From NCBI GenBank assembly GCA_900546325.1, contig URCR01000009.1:1-64000 (forward strand): a stretch of DNA of 64,000 nucleotides. The letters are read 5' to 3'. The stretch comes from an uncultured Lachnospiraceae bacterium. GTDB lineage: Bacteria; Bacillota; Clostridia; Lachnospirales; Lachnospiraceae. The translations under genes and the position numbers were made by a program. Under the pieces are notes generated by a model, which made no database searches, had not been told where the DNA came from, and worked only from the letters and a program-made list of their open reading frames with translations. This document shows positions 52,446 through 61,348 of this stretch, in pieces (within the stretch, counting starts at the first letter, position 1; each line of letters begins with the position of its first letter).

Positions 52446-54512
52446 TTATTCTGCCTGTGCATCATAGGATTGCTTCACAATTTCCATGATTTGATCTAAT
52501 TCATCCTGATGCTCCATAAACAATTCTACATCACCATTTCCCCAACGACCTAAACCTGTGATATCCTTGCAGATACCGTTAGGATCATTAATCTCTGAAA
52601 ACTTCATATTAATCGAAATACGCAATCTTTGTTTCTGGAAGACAATGTCAACAAAATTAGTATCCAGCTTATAAGCAACATACAACTTTTTATATTCTTT
52701 CTTCACCGCTGGAGATAAGTTCATAATACGCTTATCCAAAGACTCAAACAGCATTCTTGTAAAAGCATTAATATCATATGATTCTAAGGAATACTTCTGC
52801 ACTGTTTTTTCTTCTGCTTGATATGGTGCTAGTTCTGCAGCTGTTAAAGTTGGATATGGCCAAATAGCTTCTGCTTTCTTCGCTAATTCATTTGCTCTCT
52901 CTTGGATGTGTTTCTCATTCCATTCATTCTGCAAAACCACATATTTATTAAGCCTAAGTGCACTTTCCTTAAATCCACCCGGCATATCCATCTTATCCAA
53001 GAAAGGCCTGTCACTCATCTCGGAATTATATGCAGTCAAAGTAAGATTGCCAATTGTATGTAAATATTTCTTCTGCACCTCCTGCCACTCAGGGCCAAGA
53101 TCAGTTTGCCACTCCAAAGAAAGATTTTTGTTTTGCGGCATAATATGCTCAATGGTGTAATTTTCTATAGTAATTGGAGCCTTGTTTTCAAAATTTTCCA
53201 AGCGACTTAGAATATAATTTCTAGCACGCATATTATAAATATCACGGTTTACGAATGCACCTTCAAACTTATCGTTATCTGGAAATTCTTTATAAGTATC
53301 CTGCATTACAAAGAATGCCTTAACAGAATTTAGGTAATCGTCTGGTTTAATATAATTCTTCAACGTTGCAAAGGTTTTGTTCATCGAATTAGTCGGAATT
53401 TCGCAAATTGCACGTCTCAGGACATAGCTAATACAAAGCTTCAGAATTTCCTTCAACTCATCTGATGTTATCAGTTCTTCGGTACAGTCATGATGAATCT
53501 TCAGTAAGAACGGATAAGATACTTCCATTCTCAAATCAATAATATCTTCATATAACTTCTTTAAATCCGTTTCAGAATTTCGCTTAAATACGATGTTAGT
53601 GTAATATTTTGCGTAGTCCAGCAAATCTTGACACAGTTCTCTAATACTTCCAAATTCGCAGTTCAAGTGATACAACTTGAACTCTTCATATACACGTCCT
53701 TGCTTTGGAATACGAGAAAGCTTCATGGTCAAGTAATGGCGGAAAAAAGCATCCATTACAGCTCCTTGCGTTTCATAAATAAACAGTTGTTCCATAGGCC
53801 GCCAGAGATGCTCATATACATAGGTTTGCTCTGATGGCTCTAATCCCATCAAAACATAGTTACGAATCAAATCAGATTCTGAAAGTTCCTTACCGGTAGA
53901 GTTCAAGCTTTCAAAAATTGCCTGTGCATCGTCTACAGTACGGTCTAACGTGATATTAACAATCTGTAATTTTCCAATTGACTCGTATACCTCTGCGGGC
54001 TGAATTTCTTTATCGGCCAGCTTGTTAGCGAAAAAGTTGTAATTTTCAATCAGCCTTGATCGAGTACCTTCTGCAATTGGCTTTTCCTCAACAAGGCTTA
54101 TAAGAATGTCCCGATCTGTTTCGGTTAACAGTAACTTATACCGTTCATCACCATTTTCGTACTCATTTTTTAGAAGCATATTATCTATACGACGAGCATT
54201 AATTGTTGTGTCACCAGGATTCTTTATTGCATAATCGCGCAAAGCCAGGAGAAGAAGAGTTAACGTAGTCATTCGCTGCTGCCCGTCAATAATCATATAC
54301 TTCTGAACACCTGTTGGCATTGCCTGCTCAGCAATATTAACAATAGATCCAACAAAATGACCAGCTTTCCCTTTTCTCTGCATCTCTACAATATCGTTCC
54401 AAAGTCGTTTACACTGATCAATGTCCCAGCTGTAAAATCGCTGATAAACTGGAATCAAAAACTGTTTATTTCCATTTAATATCTCATAGATATTGCCTTT
54501 ACGTGCATCCAT
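52446..54512 (-). CDS. DUF262 / HNH-type (DUF1524) defence protein
   Basis: The protein has 688 residues. Residues 1-220 form a DUF262 domain with the IDGQQRMTTLTLL motif, related to ParB-type NTPases. Near residue 450 a DUF1524-type HNH nuclease has IEHIMPQNKNLSLEW and LHTIGNLTLTAYN. The last 100 residues form a DUF5655-like domain (YKKLYVAYKLDTNFVDIV...). The architecture is that of GmrSD-type enzymes, which cut modified DNA or act with other systems. It lies 12 bp downstream of hsdR, so it is in the same transcript. Confidence 0.88.
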   Translation of the reverse strand: MDARKGNIYEILNGNKQFLIPVYQRFYSWDIDQCKRLWNDIVEMQRKGKAGHFVGSIVNIAEQAMPTGVQKYMIIDGQQRMTTLTLLLLALRDYAIKNPGDTTINARRIDNMLLKNEYENGDERYKLLLTETDRDILISLVEEKPIAEGTRSRLIENYNFFANKLADKEIQPAEVYESIGKLQIVNITLDRTVDDAQAIFESLNSTGKELSESDLIRNYVLMGLEPSEQTYVYEHLWRPMEQLFIYETQGAVMDAFFRHYLTMKLSRIPKQGRVYEEFKLYHLNCEFGSIRELCQDLLDYAKYYTNIVFKRNSETDLKKLYEDIIDLRMEVSYPFLLKIHHDCTEELITSDELKEILKLCISYVLRRAICEIPTNSMNKTFATLKNYIKPDDYLNSVKAFFVMQDTYKEFPDNDKFEGAFVNRDIYNMRARNYILSRLENFENKAPITIENYTIEHIMPQNKNLSLEWQTDLGPEWQEVQKKYLHTIGNLTLTAYNSEMSDRPFLDKMDMPGGFKESALRLNKYVVLQNEWNEKHIQERANELAKKAEAIWPYPTLTAAELAPYQAEEKTVQKYSLESYDINAFTRMLFESLDKRIMNLSPAVKKEYKKLYVAYKLDTNFVDIVFQKQRLRISINMKFSEINDPNGICKDITGLGRWGNGDVELFMEHQDELDQIMEIVKQSYDAQAE

Positions 54513-54524
54513 ACCGCACCTCCA

Positions 54525-57500
54525 TTATTTCTTTTCTCCGTAAGAAACCGTATCTTCTGCCACCTTGCTTAGTTCTATTTCAGACACATATTTATATAGC
54601 TTTTCCTCTTTTCGTGGTTCCACATTATCTGTCCAAAGCTCACACTGACTAATTACTGTGCTTATTGCAAAATCGTAATCTTCCGGAGGATACTTATATT
54701 TCTTAAGAAGTCGCTTAACCATCTTTCGCATTTGTGCTCTAGCGGTTTCTTTTTTCTGCCAATCGATAGTGCGATTTTTACGAAGCATTTCTGTAAGTTC
54801 TCTTGTCAGAGCAATCAATTCATCATTCTTGTAAAAATCCTTGATATGCTCTGGTTTTGTAAGGGCATCATAAAATGCCAGCTCTTCTTGCGAAAGCCCC
54901 AACTCTTGACCATTCTTATAGAGATTTGCAATTTCCTCCGCAGTTTTAAGCAGTTCTTTAATAACTTCTTCATTGGTGATTAATCCGTTATAATAAGAGT
55001 TCATCAGTTGTGCTATCTTTTCTGAGAATTTTTGTGACTGCACCACATTTGTTCTCTTGTAAAGAGCCACCTGCTCAGCCATAAGTTTTTTCAAAATCTC
55101 AACAGCTATATTTTTTTCCTTCATTCTAGAGATTTCATCCAAGACAGCCGGATCAAACAAGCTGAAATTTTCACCGCCACTTTTGCTGCTGTCAAATAAG
55201 CTGATGACACCTTCACTCTGTACTGCCGCTTTCAAAAGTTCATTGATTTGATCGTTAATCTCGGTAAGCGACAGGCTCTTTCCACCGGTACCACCGTAAG
55301 TGATCTTAATAACCGTAGATCGCAAAGCTTCCATATAAGCTGCTTCATGCCTTTCCTGTTCTGTTGTCATACTGGAACAAAGCGAATGAGACTGTTTCAA
55401 AAGCATAGCTTCCTTCAAGAACAAATCTTTTCTTTCTGGTACACTTGCATCGAGAATAAAGTTTACACCACCCGTAATAAGCTTAGCCATTGTAAGCGGA
55501 GAACCACCTACAAAGCCGCTAAAATCAAAGCCATGCAGTAAATCCTTGCAGACCTGCAGCTTTTCTTGAAACTTCGGATAGGCCATCTTTGCAATGTTCA
55601 TGTCACCATATTTAGACTGATCGCGCTTCGTATATTCTTTCATCGCCGCCTTTAGAGCTGACGCAATTCCAACATAGTCAACGATCAATCCACCTTCTTT
55701 ATCCTTGAATACACGGTTAACACGAGCTATTGCCTGCATCAAGTTATAGCCATGCATTGGCTTGTACACATACATAGTCACCAAAGAAGGTACATCAAAT
55801 CCTGTAAGCCACATATCTACAACAATGGCTATTTTCATCGGATCGTTATTATCTTTAAATTTTCTCGCGAGTTCTTCCTTGTGCGCTTTGGTTCCGATAA
55901 TCTCTTTCCAATCTTCTGGGTCATTGTTACCGCCAGTCATAACCACACCCACTTTATCTGTCCATGTAGGTCTGATTTTTAAGATACGGCGGTAAATTTT
56001 CATTGCAATCGGACGAGAATACGCCACAATCATGGCTTTACCTGTCAGAAGATTTGCCCTGTATTTTTCATAATGTTCAACGATATCATCACAAAGAGAT
56101 TCAATTGTAGAATCTGCTCCCAATACGCTTTCCATCTGGCCAAGCATCTTTTTGCTCTTCTCGATCGTTTGCGCGTCGGATTGTTGCTCCAAGACATCAT
56201 AAGTGGAATCAATTAACGCTAGCGTATTCTCATCCAACTTTAGATGAACCACACGGCTTTCATAATAAACCGGACGAGTAGCGCCATCTTCCACGGCCTG
56301 TGTCATATCATAAACATCGATATAATCACCAAAAACTTCACGAGTATTTCTGTCCTTAGCTGAAATCGGTGTACCAGTAAAGCCAATAAATGTAGCATTC
56401 GGCAATGCGTCATGAATAACACGGGCATTACCAATTACCGTATGCGCTTCTTTTTCACCATTTTCATTCTCTGACATAACGATTTTCTCATCAAAACCAT
56501 ACTGCCCACGATGCGCCTCGTCTGCCATAACAACAATGTTTCTACGTTCCGATAAGGCTTTCTCTCCACGCTCAAACTTAAACATCGTAGTAAATACGAT
56601 TCCATTCGCACTTCTGCCATCAAGAAGTGCCTTCAAATGTTCCTTGCTCTCTGCTTGTACCGGTGTCTGACGCAAAAAATCTGCGCATTGTGAGAACTGT
56701 GCATAAAGCTGATCATCCAAATCAATACGGTCTGTCATAACTACGATTGTCGGACTGTCTAATGCATCCTGCAATAAATGTGCATAGAAAACCATAGATA
56801 ATGACTTACCGGAGCCCTGTGTATGCCAGAACACGCCACCCTTGCCATCGGTCTTAGTTGCTACCTTTGCTTTTTCGATTGCTTTGCGGACTGCAAAATA
56901 TTGATGATATCCGGCTAATACTTTGAAACGACTATTGCTAACGCCTGAGAAAAGAATAAAGTTCTTCAAAATATCAAGTAAACGTTCCTTTTGGAACATA
57001 CCCTCATAGAAAGTTTCAAAGGACGCATACGCAGTATCTTCGTAATTACCGTCTTTTGTTTTCCATTCCATAAAGCGATCTAATCCGGAAGTGATCGTTC
57101 CTGCTTTATTTGTAGACAAATCGCTAATTACACAGATTGCGTTATAATAAAAGATAGATGGTATGTCCTGCATATAATTGCGAATCTGATGGTATGCATT
57201 CTCAGCCCCAACTTCATCTTTAGCCGGACTCTTCAGTTCCATCAAAACAAGAGGCAATCCATTTATAAATAGAATAATATCCGGGCGACGGTTATTTCCG
57301 TTTTCAAGAAATGTAAACTGATTTACCACATAGAAAGAGTTGTTTTTTACATTTTGGTAATCAATCAAACGTACAATCGACGATTGCTCCTCGCCCTTCA
57401 CAAAGAACTTAACCGTGATGCCATTTTGCAGATAATCCATAAATATCATATTCTTCTGCAGCAGGCTTCCGGTATCAAAATTCTTCAATTTGGCCATTGC

Positions 57501-57686
57501 CTCATCAATAGCTTCTACAGGCAGACCACGGTTGATACGCACCAAGCTATCTCTCAGAATAGAGTCCAGAAGCGGACTGGTATAATCTCTATCAAAATCC
57601 GGAGCGTAGAGGTGGTCATAGCCCATGTTTTCAAACAATTCAATGATTGCTTGTTCGTATGTATCTTCTGTAAATAAACTTGGCAT
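54525..57686 (-). CDS. hsdR: Type I restriction enzyme, R subunit
   Basis: The protein has 1053 residues from the ATG at 57686, with AGGAGG. The N-terminal PD-(D/E)XK nuclease has RPDIILFINGLPLVLMELKSP. The SF2 translocase has Walker A HTQGSGKSLSM near residue 290, DEAH in VMADEAHRGQYG, and FTGTPIS; a helical C-terminus binds the methylase. It translocates and cuts DNA lacking the cognate methylation. It follows hsdS by 55 bp, and the recombination site at 57723 lies in that gap. Confidence 0.93.
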   Translation of the reverse strand: MPSLFTEDTYEQAIIELFENMGYDHLYAPDFDRDYTSPLLDSILRDSLVRINRGLPVEAIDEAMAKLKNFDTGSLLQKNMIFMDYLQNGITVKFFVKGEEQSSIVRLIDYQNVKNNSFYVVNQFTFLENGNNRRPDIILFINGLPLVLMELKSPAKDEVGAENAYHQIRNYMQDIPSIFYYNAICVISDLSTNKAGTITSGLDRFMEWKTKDGNYEDTAYASFETFYEGMFQKERLLDILKNFILFSGVSNSRFKVLAGYHQYFAVRKAIEKAKVATKTDGKGGVFWHTQGSGKSLSMVFYAHLLQDALDSPTIVVMTDRIDLDDQLYAQFSQCADFLRQTPVQAESKEHLKALLDGRSANGIVFTTMFKFERGEKALSERRNIVVMADEAHRGQYGFDEKIVMSENENGEKEAHTVIGNARVIHDALPNATFIGFTGTPISAKDRNTREVFGDYIDVYDMTQAVEDGATRPVYYESRVVHLKLDENTLALIDSTYDVLEQQSDAQTIEKSKKMLGQMESVLGADSTIESLCDDIVEHYEKYRANLLTGKAMIVAYSRPIAMKIYRRILKIRPTWTDKVGVVMTGGNNDPEDWKEIIGTKAHKEELARKFKDNNDPMKIAIVVDMWLTGFDVPSLVTMYVYKPMHGYNLMQAIARVNRVFKDKEGGLIVDYVGIASALKAAMKEYTKRDQSKYGDMNIAKMAYPKFQEKLQVCKDLLHGFDFSGFVGGSPLTMAKLITGGVNFILDASVPERKDLFLKEAMLLKQSHSLCSSMTTEQERHEAAYMEALRSTVIKITYGGTGGKSLSLTEINDQINELLKAAVQSEGVISLFDSSKSGGENFSLFDPAVLDEISRMKEKNIAVEILKKLMAEQVALYKRTNVVQSQKFSEKIAQLMNSYYNGLITNEEVIKELLKTAEEIANLYKNGQELGLSQEELAFYDALTKPEHIKDFYKNDELIALTRELTEMLRKNRTIDWQKKETARAQMRKMVKRLLKKYKYPPEDYDFAISTVISQCELWTDNVEPRKEEKLYKYVSEIELSKVAEDTVSYGEKK

Positions 57687-57722
57687 ATTCAACCTCCTGT
57701 ATTTTTCGTTATATTTCTATGG

Positions 57723-57737
57723 TAAACAAGAATTTAG
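57723..57737 (+). repeat. hsdS recombination site a
   Basis: TAAACAAGAATTTAG in the plus orientation, between hsdR and the hsdS stop codon. It continues as CGGCTTAAAGGTCGATGTC, which is the same as the inverse of site d, giving 34 identical bases. Confidence 0.85.
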
Positions 57738-57741
57738 CGGC

Positions 57742-58977
57742 TTAAAGGTCGATGTCGGAGACATCAAGCTCGCCAGACATCAACTTTGGCAAAAGAGTAT
57801 CTCGAAGTACAGCAAGATGTTCGTTTTGCTTGCCATTGGCAAAAATCTGATTAAAAATTGATTTGCAATAATCGTCAAATGCTATAACTTTATCTACTGG
57901 CGGAATTAAAATAGTTTCCGTTTCGATAAAGCCTGAAAAGTCAAGGTTCTTAATACCTGTTGTGCCGTTTTCATAAGAGAAAAAGACACCTTTACCATAC
58001 AGGTATTGCCAATAATAGTAGATAAACAGACTGTATCCTTCTTTTGGCTTCATTGCCTTACAGAAATTTGTGCAAACCATACCACTATCATAACGGTCGA
58101 GTAATGATTGAGTTATAGCTGTACATCTTCCGGTTGATTGAGTAGGACTACCTCCTGAAATTTCAACAACAATGTCACCGGCTGCAAGTTGTTTTGCGGC
58201 AAAGTTTTTAGGAAGAATATACCTTGTGGGCATTTTGCCTTTATTGCCTGCTTTGACTTCGGGAATATCTGCACCTCTGATGCAATAAACCTTTTCAGTA
58301 TTATTGCCTGTTGGTGCTTCCTTTCCCCAATCGCCATTTAAGGTTGATTTAATAAGTTCAGAGAATGTTCCTGTTGACCATTCATTGTTTTCGGGATTGT
58401 CTATAAACCATTCTTTGAATATCGCCTGAGCTTGCTGCTCTAAATTCTTGTTTATCTCCTTATTTTCTCGTATTTTTTCCTGAATATCATCAAGAATAGA
58501 CACTATTTTCTTCTGGAACAATATATCGGGCACTTCAAGTTCAAGATTCTCGATCATACCTTTAGTCAAAGCATTTCTTGTTGCACCACCAGCAGCAATT
58601 TGTAGTAAATATGGCTTCATCATTTGAAGGTAGAACAGAATATAGCTACTTAACACCTCATCTTCATTAGGGCGTATAATGGCTACATGCTGATTCACAC
58701 GTGCAGGCAAAACTCTCACATCAACTGCACAAGCACGAGCCACAGAATCTCCTGTAATATTCAAAAGAATATCTTGTGATTTCACTTCAACATTACTCAA
58801 TTTTTCCGCCTGTTTTTCATTTATATGTGCTAATCCATCATGCGAAAACGCAAAATCAAGTACATTTTGACTCCTGATAAGCGAAATTCCCTCATCACAA
58901 TATGCTTCTTTACCTCCTCTCGGAGTTGCGCCGCTACCAATTTTTAAGCATATATCTTTTAATTTATAGACCGCCAT
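57742..58977 (-). CDS. hsdS: Type I restriction-modification specificity subunit (full length)
   Basis: The 411-residue protein has two target-recognition domains, each about 150-180 residues, separated by conserved helices. The first domain starts at VYKLKDICLKIGSG; the central helix EINKNLEQQAQAIFKEWF is near residues 170-187; the second domain starts at about residue 195 (WSTGTFSELIK). It ends LMSGELDVSDIDL. It recognises the DNA target for HsdM and HsdR. It lies 13 bp behind the recombinase gene. The central helix contains site b and the 3' end lies at site a, so its second half (702 bp between them) can be exchanged. Confidence 0.92.
   Translation of the reverse strand: MAVYKLKDICLKIGSGATPRGGKEAYCDEGISLIRSQNVLDFAFSHDGLAHINEKQAEKLSNVEVKSQDILLNITGDSVARACAVDVRVLPARVNQHVAIIRPNEDEVLSSYILFYLQMMKPYLLQIAAGGATRNALTKGMIENLELEVPDILFQKKIVSILDDIQEKIRENKEINKNLEQQAQAIFKEWFIDNPENNEWSTGTFSELIKSTLNGDWGKEAPTGNNTEKVYCIRGADIPEVKAGNKGKMPTRYILPKNFAAKQLAAGDIVVEISGGSPTQSTGRCTAITQSLLDRYDSGMVCTNFCKAMKPKEGYSLFIYYYWQYLYGKGVFFSYENGTTGIKNLDFSGFIETETILIPPVDKVIAFDDYCKSIFNQIFANGKQNEHLAVLRDTLLPKLMSGELDVSDIDL
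58440..58454 (-). repeat. hsdS recombination site b
   Basis: TAAACAAGAATTTAG in the minus orientation, inside hsdS at the codons for INKNL. On the minus strand it continues as AGCAGCAAGCTCAGGCGATA, matching site c over about 42 bases with one difference. Confidence 0.85.
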
Positions 58978-58990
58978 GTTTCCACCTTCC

Positions 58991-59977
58991 TTAACCTATG
59001 TATTTCTTGTGAGCCAATTTAACATTGCTCTGTTTGACCATTGCATATTGCAAGGTCGTATCTATTCGTTTATGTCCCAAAAGCTGCTGTAACTGCTCAA
59101 TCGGCATTCCTTTATCAATCGCCATCGTTGCAAGCGTCCTGCGGAACTTGTGCGGATGGACTTTTTGAATATCCAGCTGTTTACCCATTTCTCGTAGGCG
59201 AGATTCTATACCACCAATTTTGATTCTCTCATGTGGAGAACGTAGCGTAACAAACAGTGCCGGATTGTTATCCGTTCTGCTGTCGATGTAGTTTTGCAGA
59301 TGGATCTTTGTTCTGGCATCAAAATAGACAATGCGTTCCTTATCGCCCTTACCGAAAACCACACACTCACGCTCATTAAAATTGATGTCTGCTTTGTTCA
59401 ACAGAACCATTTCACCGATACGCATTCCGGTAGATGCCAGCATATCAATCATCGCCAAGTCTCGAAGTTCTGTGCAGTTGTCGCGCATTTTTTCCAAGTC
59501 CTCATCTGTGTAGGTTTCTTTGATGTTGGTTGCCGTTTTTACCTTATGGATACGGCGGACAGGGCTTTTCAAAATATAGTCTTCGTCCTCCAACCAGGAG
59601 AAAAAGCTGGACAAAATCCTGCGGATATTATCTATCGTCACACGGCTGGACTGATTCCTGCTCTGATAATCTGTCAAATAGGAACGCAAATCCTCCGTCT
59701 GAATGTGGCGGATACCTTTGTCTATCGAAGCCACCATCGTTTCAATGGTTGTGCGGTAATATTTCAGCGTTTTCTCGGAACAGCCTTCAATCCGTTTTGC
59801 TGCAACAAAAGCATCTATCAGCTTTGGGTTATCATCCGTATCCTTCTTTTCTGTCTGTGCTGTGATCTCGCAGCCAAACAGTGTGTTTTCAAGCACCTTT
59901 TGCAACTGCTGCATTTGGGCGTTGTCGAGGTGTGGCAGCATTTGCTGCACCACCTCTGAAATAATTTGTTGTTTCAT
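58991..59977 (-). CDS. Tyrosine recombinase, probable hsdS invertase
   Basis: This 328-residue integrase-fold protein keeps all catalytic residues: R186 (TGMRIGEM), K210 (FGKGDKE), H276 and R279 (HKFRRT), H302 (LGHKR) and Y311 (LQYAMV). Residues about 50-135 form the SAM-like core-binding domain. It resembles the recombinases in invertible hsdS loci. It lies between the two hsdS regions, 13 bp upstream of the full hsdS, so recombinase and HsdS are co-expressed. The start has AAGGAG. It most likely acts on the four 15-bp sites (inference). Confidence 0.9.
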   Translation of the reverse strand: MKQQIISEVVQQMLPHLDNAQMQQLQKVLENTLFGCEITAQTEKKDTDDNPKLIDAFVAAKRIEGCSEKTLKYYRTTIETMVASIDKGIRHIQTEDLRSYLTDYQSRNQSSRVTIDNIRRILSSFFSWLEDEDYILKSPVRRIHKVKTATNIKETYTDEDLEKMRDNCTELRDLAMIDMLASTGMRIGEMVLLNKADINFNERECVVFGKGDKERIVYFDARTKIHLQNYIDSRTDNNPALFVTLRSPHERIKIGGIESRLREMGKQLDIQKVHPHKFRRTLATMAIDKGMPIEQLQQLLGHKRIDTTLQYAMVKQSNVKLAHKKYIG

Positions 59978-60016
59978 AGGTCATTCTCCTTCAAATTTAT
60001 TTTCCAGAGAACGACT

Positions 60017-60059
60017 CAACGGCAGTTCCGTTGGCTTTAGCTCCCGCCGTTGGTGGGAG
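60017..60059. other. Two hairpins upstream of the recombinase gene
   Basis: CAACGG-cagtt-CCGTTG (60017..60033) and CTCCCGCC-gtt-GGTGGGAG (60041..60059) are adjacent, between the recombinase start and site c. Neither has a T-run, so they are not simple terminators. They could attenuate or mark the recombination complex, or be an old element end. Confidence 0.4.
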
Positions 60060-60068
60060 TATTTAGGT

Positions 60069-60083
60069 TAAACAAGAATTTAG
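60069..60083 (+). repeat. hsdS recombination site c
   Basis: TAAACAAGAATTTAG in the plus orientation at the 5' edge of the silent hsdS half-gene, followed by AGCAACAAGCTCAGGCGATA, as at site b. Confidence 0.85.
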
Positions 60084-60745
60084 AGCAACAAGCTCAGGCG
60101 ATATTCAAAGCCTGGTTTGTTGATTTTGAACCATTTGATGGAGAAATGCCATCCGACTGGGTAATTTCCAGACTCGGAGATATTGCATCCATCAAAACTA
60201 ATAGCTTTTCTCCTGTCAAAAATCCTGACGCACAGTTGGAGCATTATAGTATTCCAGCATATGACGAACAAAAATATCCTGTTTTTGAATCAGCCGCAGG
60301 CGTAAAAAGCAATAAATACATATTAAGCAAAAATTCAGTAATGATTTCCAAACTGAACCCTGATACAAAAAGAGTATGGCGTCCAATGTGTCTTTCAGAG
60401 CTTGCAGTCAGTTCAACTGAATTCATTATCTTTGAAGCCTTTAATCCGGCGTACAGAGATTTTGTGTTCTCTATTATTGATAGTGCTGCTTTCTCTGATT
60501 GGATGTGCGCCCATACCACTGGATCTACAAACAGTCGACAGCGTACAGCTCCAAGTGCAACGCTGGAATTTCAAGTGGCACTTCCTGATGAGAAAGCAAT
60601 TACAGATTTTTGTGCTATTGTAACGCCAATGTACGATACCATTGCTTCTAACATCTGCGAAAATCAAAAGCTGGCACAACTCAGAGACTCTATACTGCCA
60701 AAGCTGATGTCCGGTGAGCTTGATGTTTCTGACATCGACCTTTAA
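60069..60745 (+). pseudogene. Silent hsdS 3' half (second target-recognition domain) in inverted orientation
   Basis: The frame starts at site c and reads NKNLEQQAQAIFKAWFVDFEPFDG, then a complete second target-recognition domain (MPSDWVISRLGDIAS...), and ends LMSGELDVSDIDL, as in the full hsdS. About 225 codons are present. It has no ribosome site and no start of its own (the first in-frame start is a TTG at 60050), so it is probably silent. Its stop (TAA, 60743..60745) shares TTAA with the stop of the opposing hsdS fragment. Inverting 60084..60749 would join it in frame to that fragment. Confidence 0.85.
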
Positions 60746-61281
60746 GCCGCTAAATTCTTGTTTATCTTATCATTGAGTGCGATTTTATCATCAATCACCC
60801 TCAGGAACGAGCCGATTTTTTCCTGTTCGACTAATGGTGGAACATCTATTTCAAGATTCTTTACAACATCAGTCTGCACACGCTGCCGTCCAGATGAACC
60901 AACCATCGATTTTATTGCTGGTTCCCTTACTTCTGGGCTACAAACGAGATAGTACAAGTAGTCCTTATCAGCAATTCCTTCTTTTGCTCGGAATACAATA
61001 TATTCAGTTGAACCAAATCCAACCTCTCCATCATTTAAGATTGAGACTTGAGCCGTTTTTCCATTTTCCAGACAAGGAGTAATTCTCGCCATAATTGTAT
61101 CGCCGTTGCGGAATTTTGTACCACCCGAAAAACTCTCTTCAGTGTAGTATGGAATATCTCGATAAAATGGGCGGAGCGCATCCATAGGGATTTTCTTAGC
61201 TATAGCACCTTTTTTTATTGTTTCTCTCGGATTGAAATCTGCAATATCAGAGAGCTTCTTTTTTGTCCATTCAGATCTCAT
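60742..61281 (-). CDS. hsdS: Truncated hsdS (5' half only, one target-recognition domain)
   Basis: The protein has 179 residues from the ATG at 61281 (GGAGGCG upstream, overlapping a 24-codon ORF). It has one target-recognition domain (SEWTKKKLSDIADFN...GTTK-like FSGGTKFRNGDTIMARI) and the first conserved helix. It ends abruptly at DKINKNLAA exactly at site d. In the present orientation it lacks the second domain. Half-length HsdS proteins can sometimes dimerise, so activity is possible. The predicted inverted form has about 397 residues. It is the hsdS nearest to hsdM. Confidence 0.88.
   Translation of the reverse strand: MRSEWTKKKLSDIADFNPRETIKKGAIAKKIPMDALRPFYRDIPYYTEESFSGGTKFRNGDTIMARITPCLENGKTAQVSILNDGEVGFGSTEYIVFRAKEGIADKDYLYYLVCSPEVREPAIKSMVGSSGRQRVQTDVVKNLEIDVPPLVEQEKIGSFLRVIDDKIALNDKINKNLAA
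60750..60764 (-). repeat. hsdS recombination site d
   Basis: TAAACAAGAATTTAG in the minus orientation at the break of the truncated hsdS. Past it, CGGCTTAAAGGTCGATGTC is identical to site a. Confidence 0.85.
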
Positions 61282-61345
61282 GCCCAATCGCCTCCAATTT
61301 TTCACGAATTACAAATTCGTTTATTCTTTCTTGTCCTGTATTCAT
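61271..61345 (-). CDS. 24-residue ORF resembling the HsdM C-terminus
   Basis: The ATG at 61345 follows the PIN-gene stop by 3 nt (TAGCTTATG), and the ORF ends at a TGA (61273..61271) inside the hsdS start. The peptide ends EFVIREKLEAIGHEI. The true HsdM tail reads EGEIRKKLGAIGYELKQ, and both genes end with GCGATTGG.CATGAG-type overlap with the next start (ATGAGCTC and ATGAGATC). It looks like a copy of the ancestral hsdM tail kept for translational coupling to hsdS. Confidence 0.6.
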   Translation of the reverse strand: MNTGQERINEFVIREKLEAIGHEI

Positions 61346-61348
61346 AAG

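Noticed and set aside
57723..60764. Integrative element or prophage carrying the recombinase
   Set aside because: No phage genes or attachment-type direct repeats; the only repeats are the four sites within hsdS, which fits local inversion.
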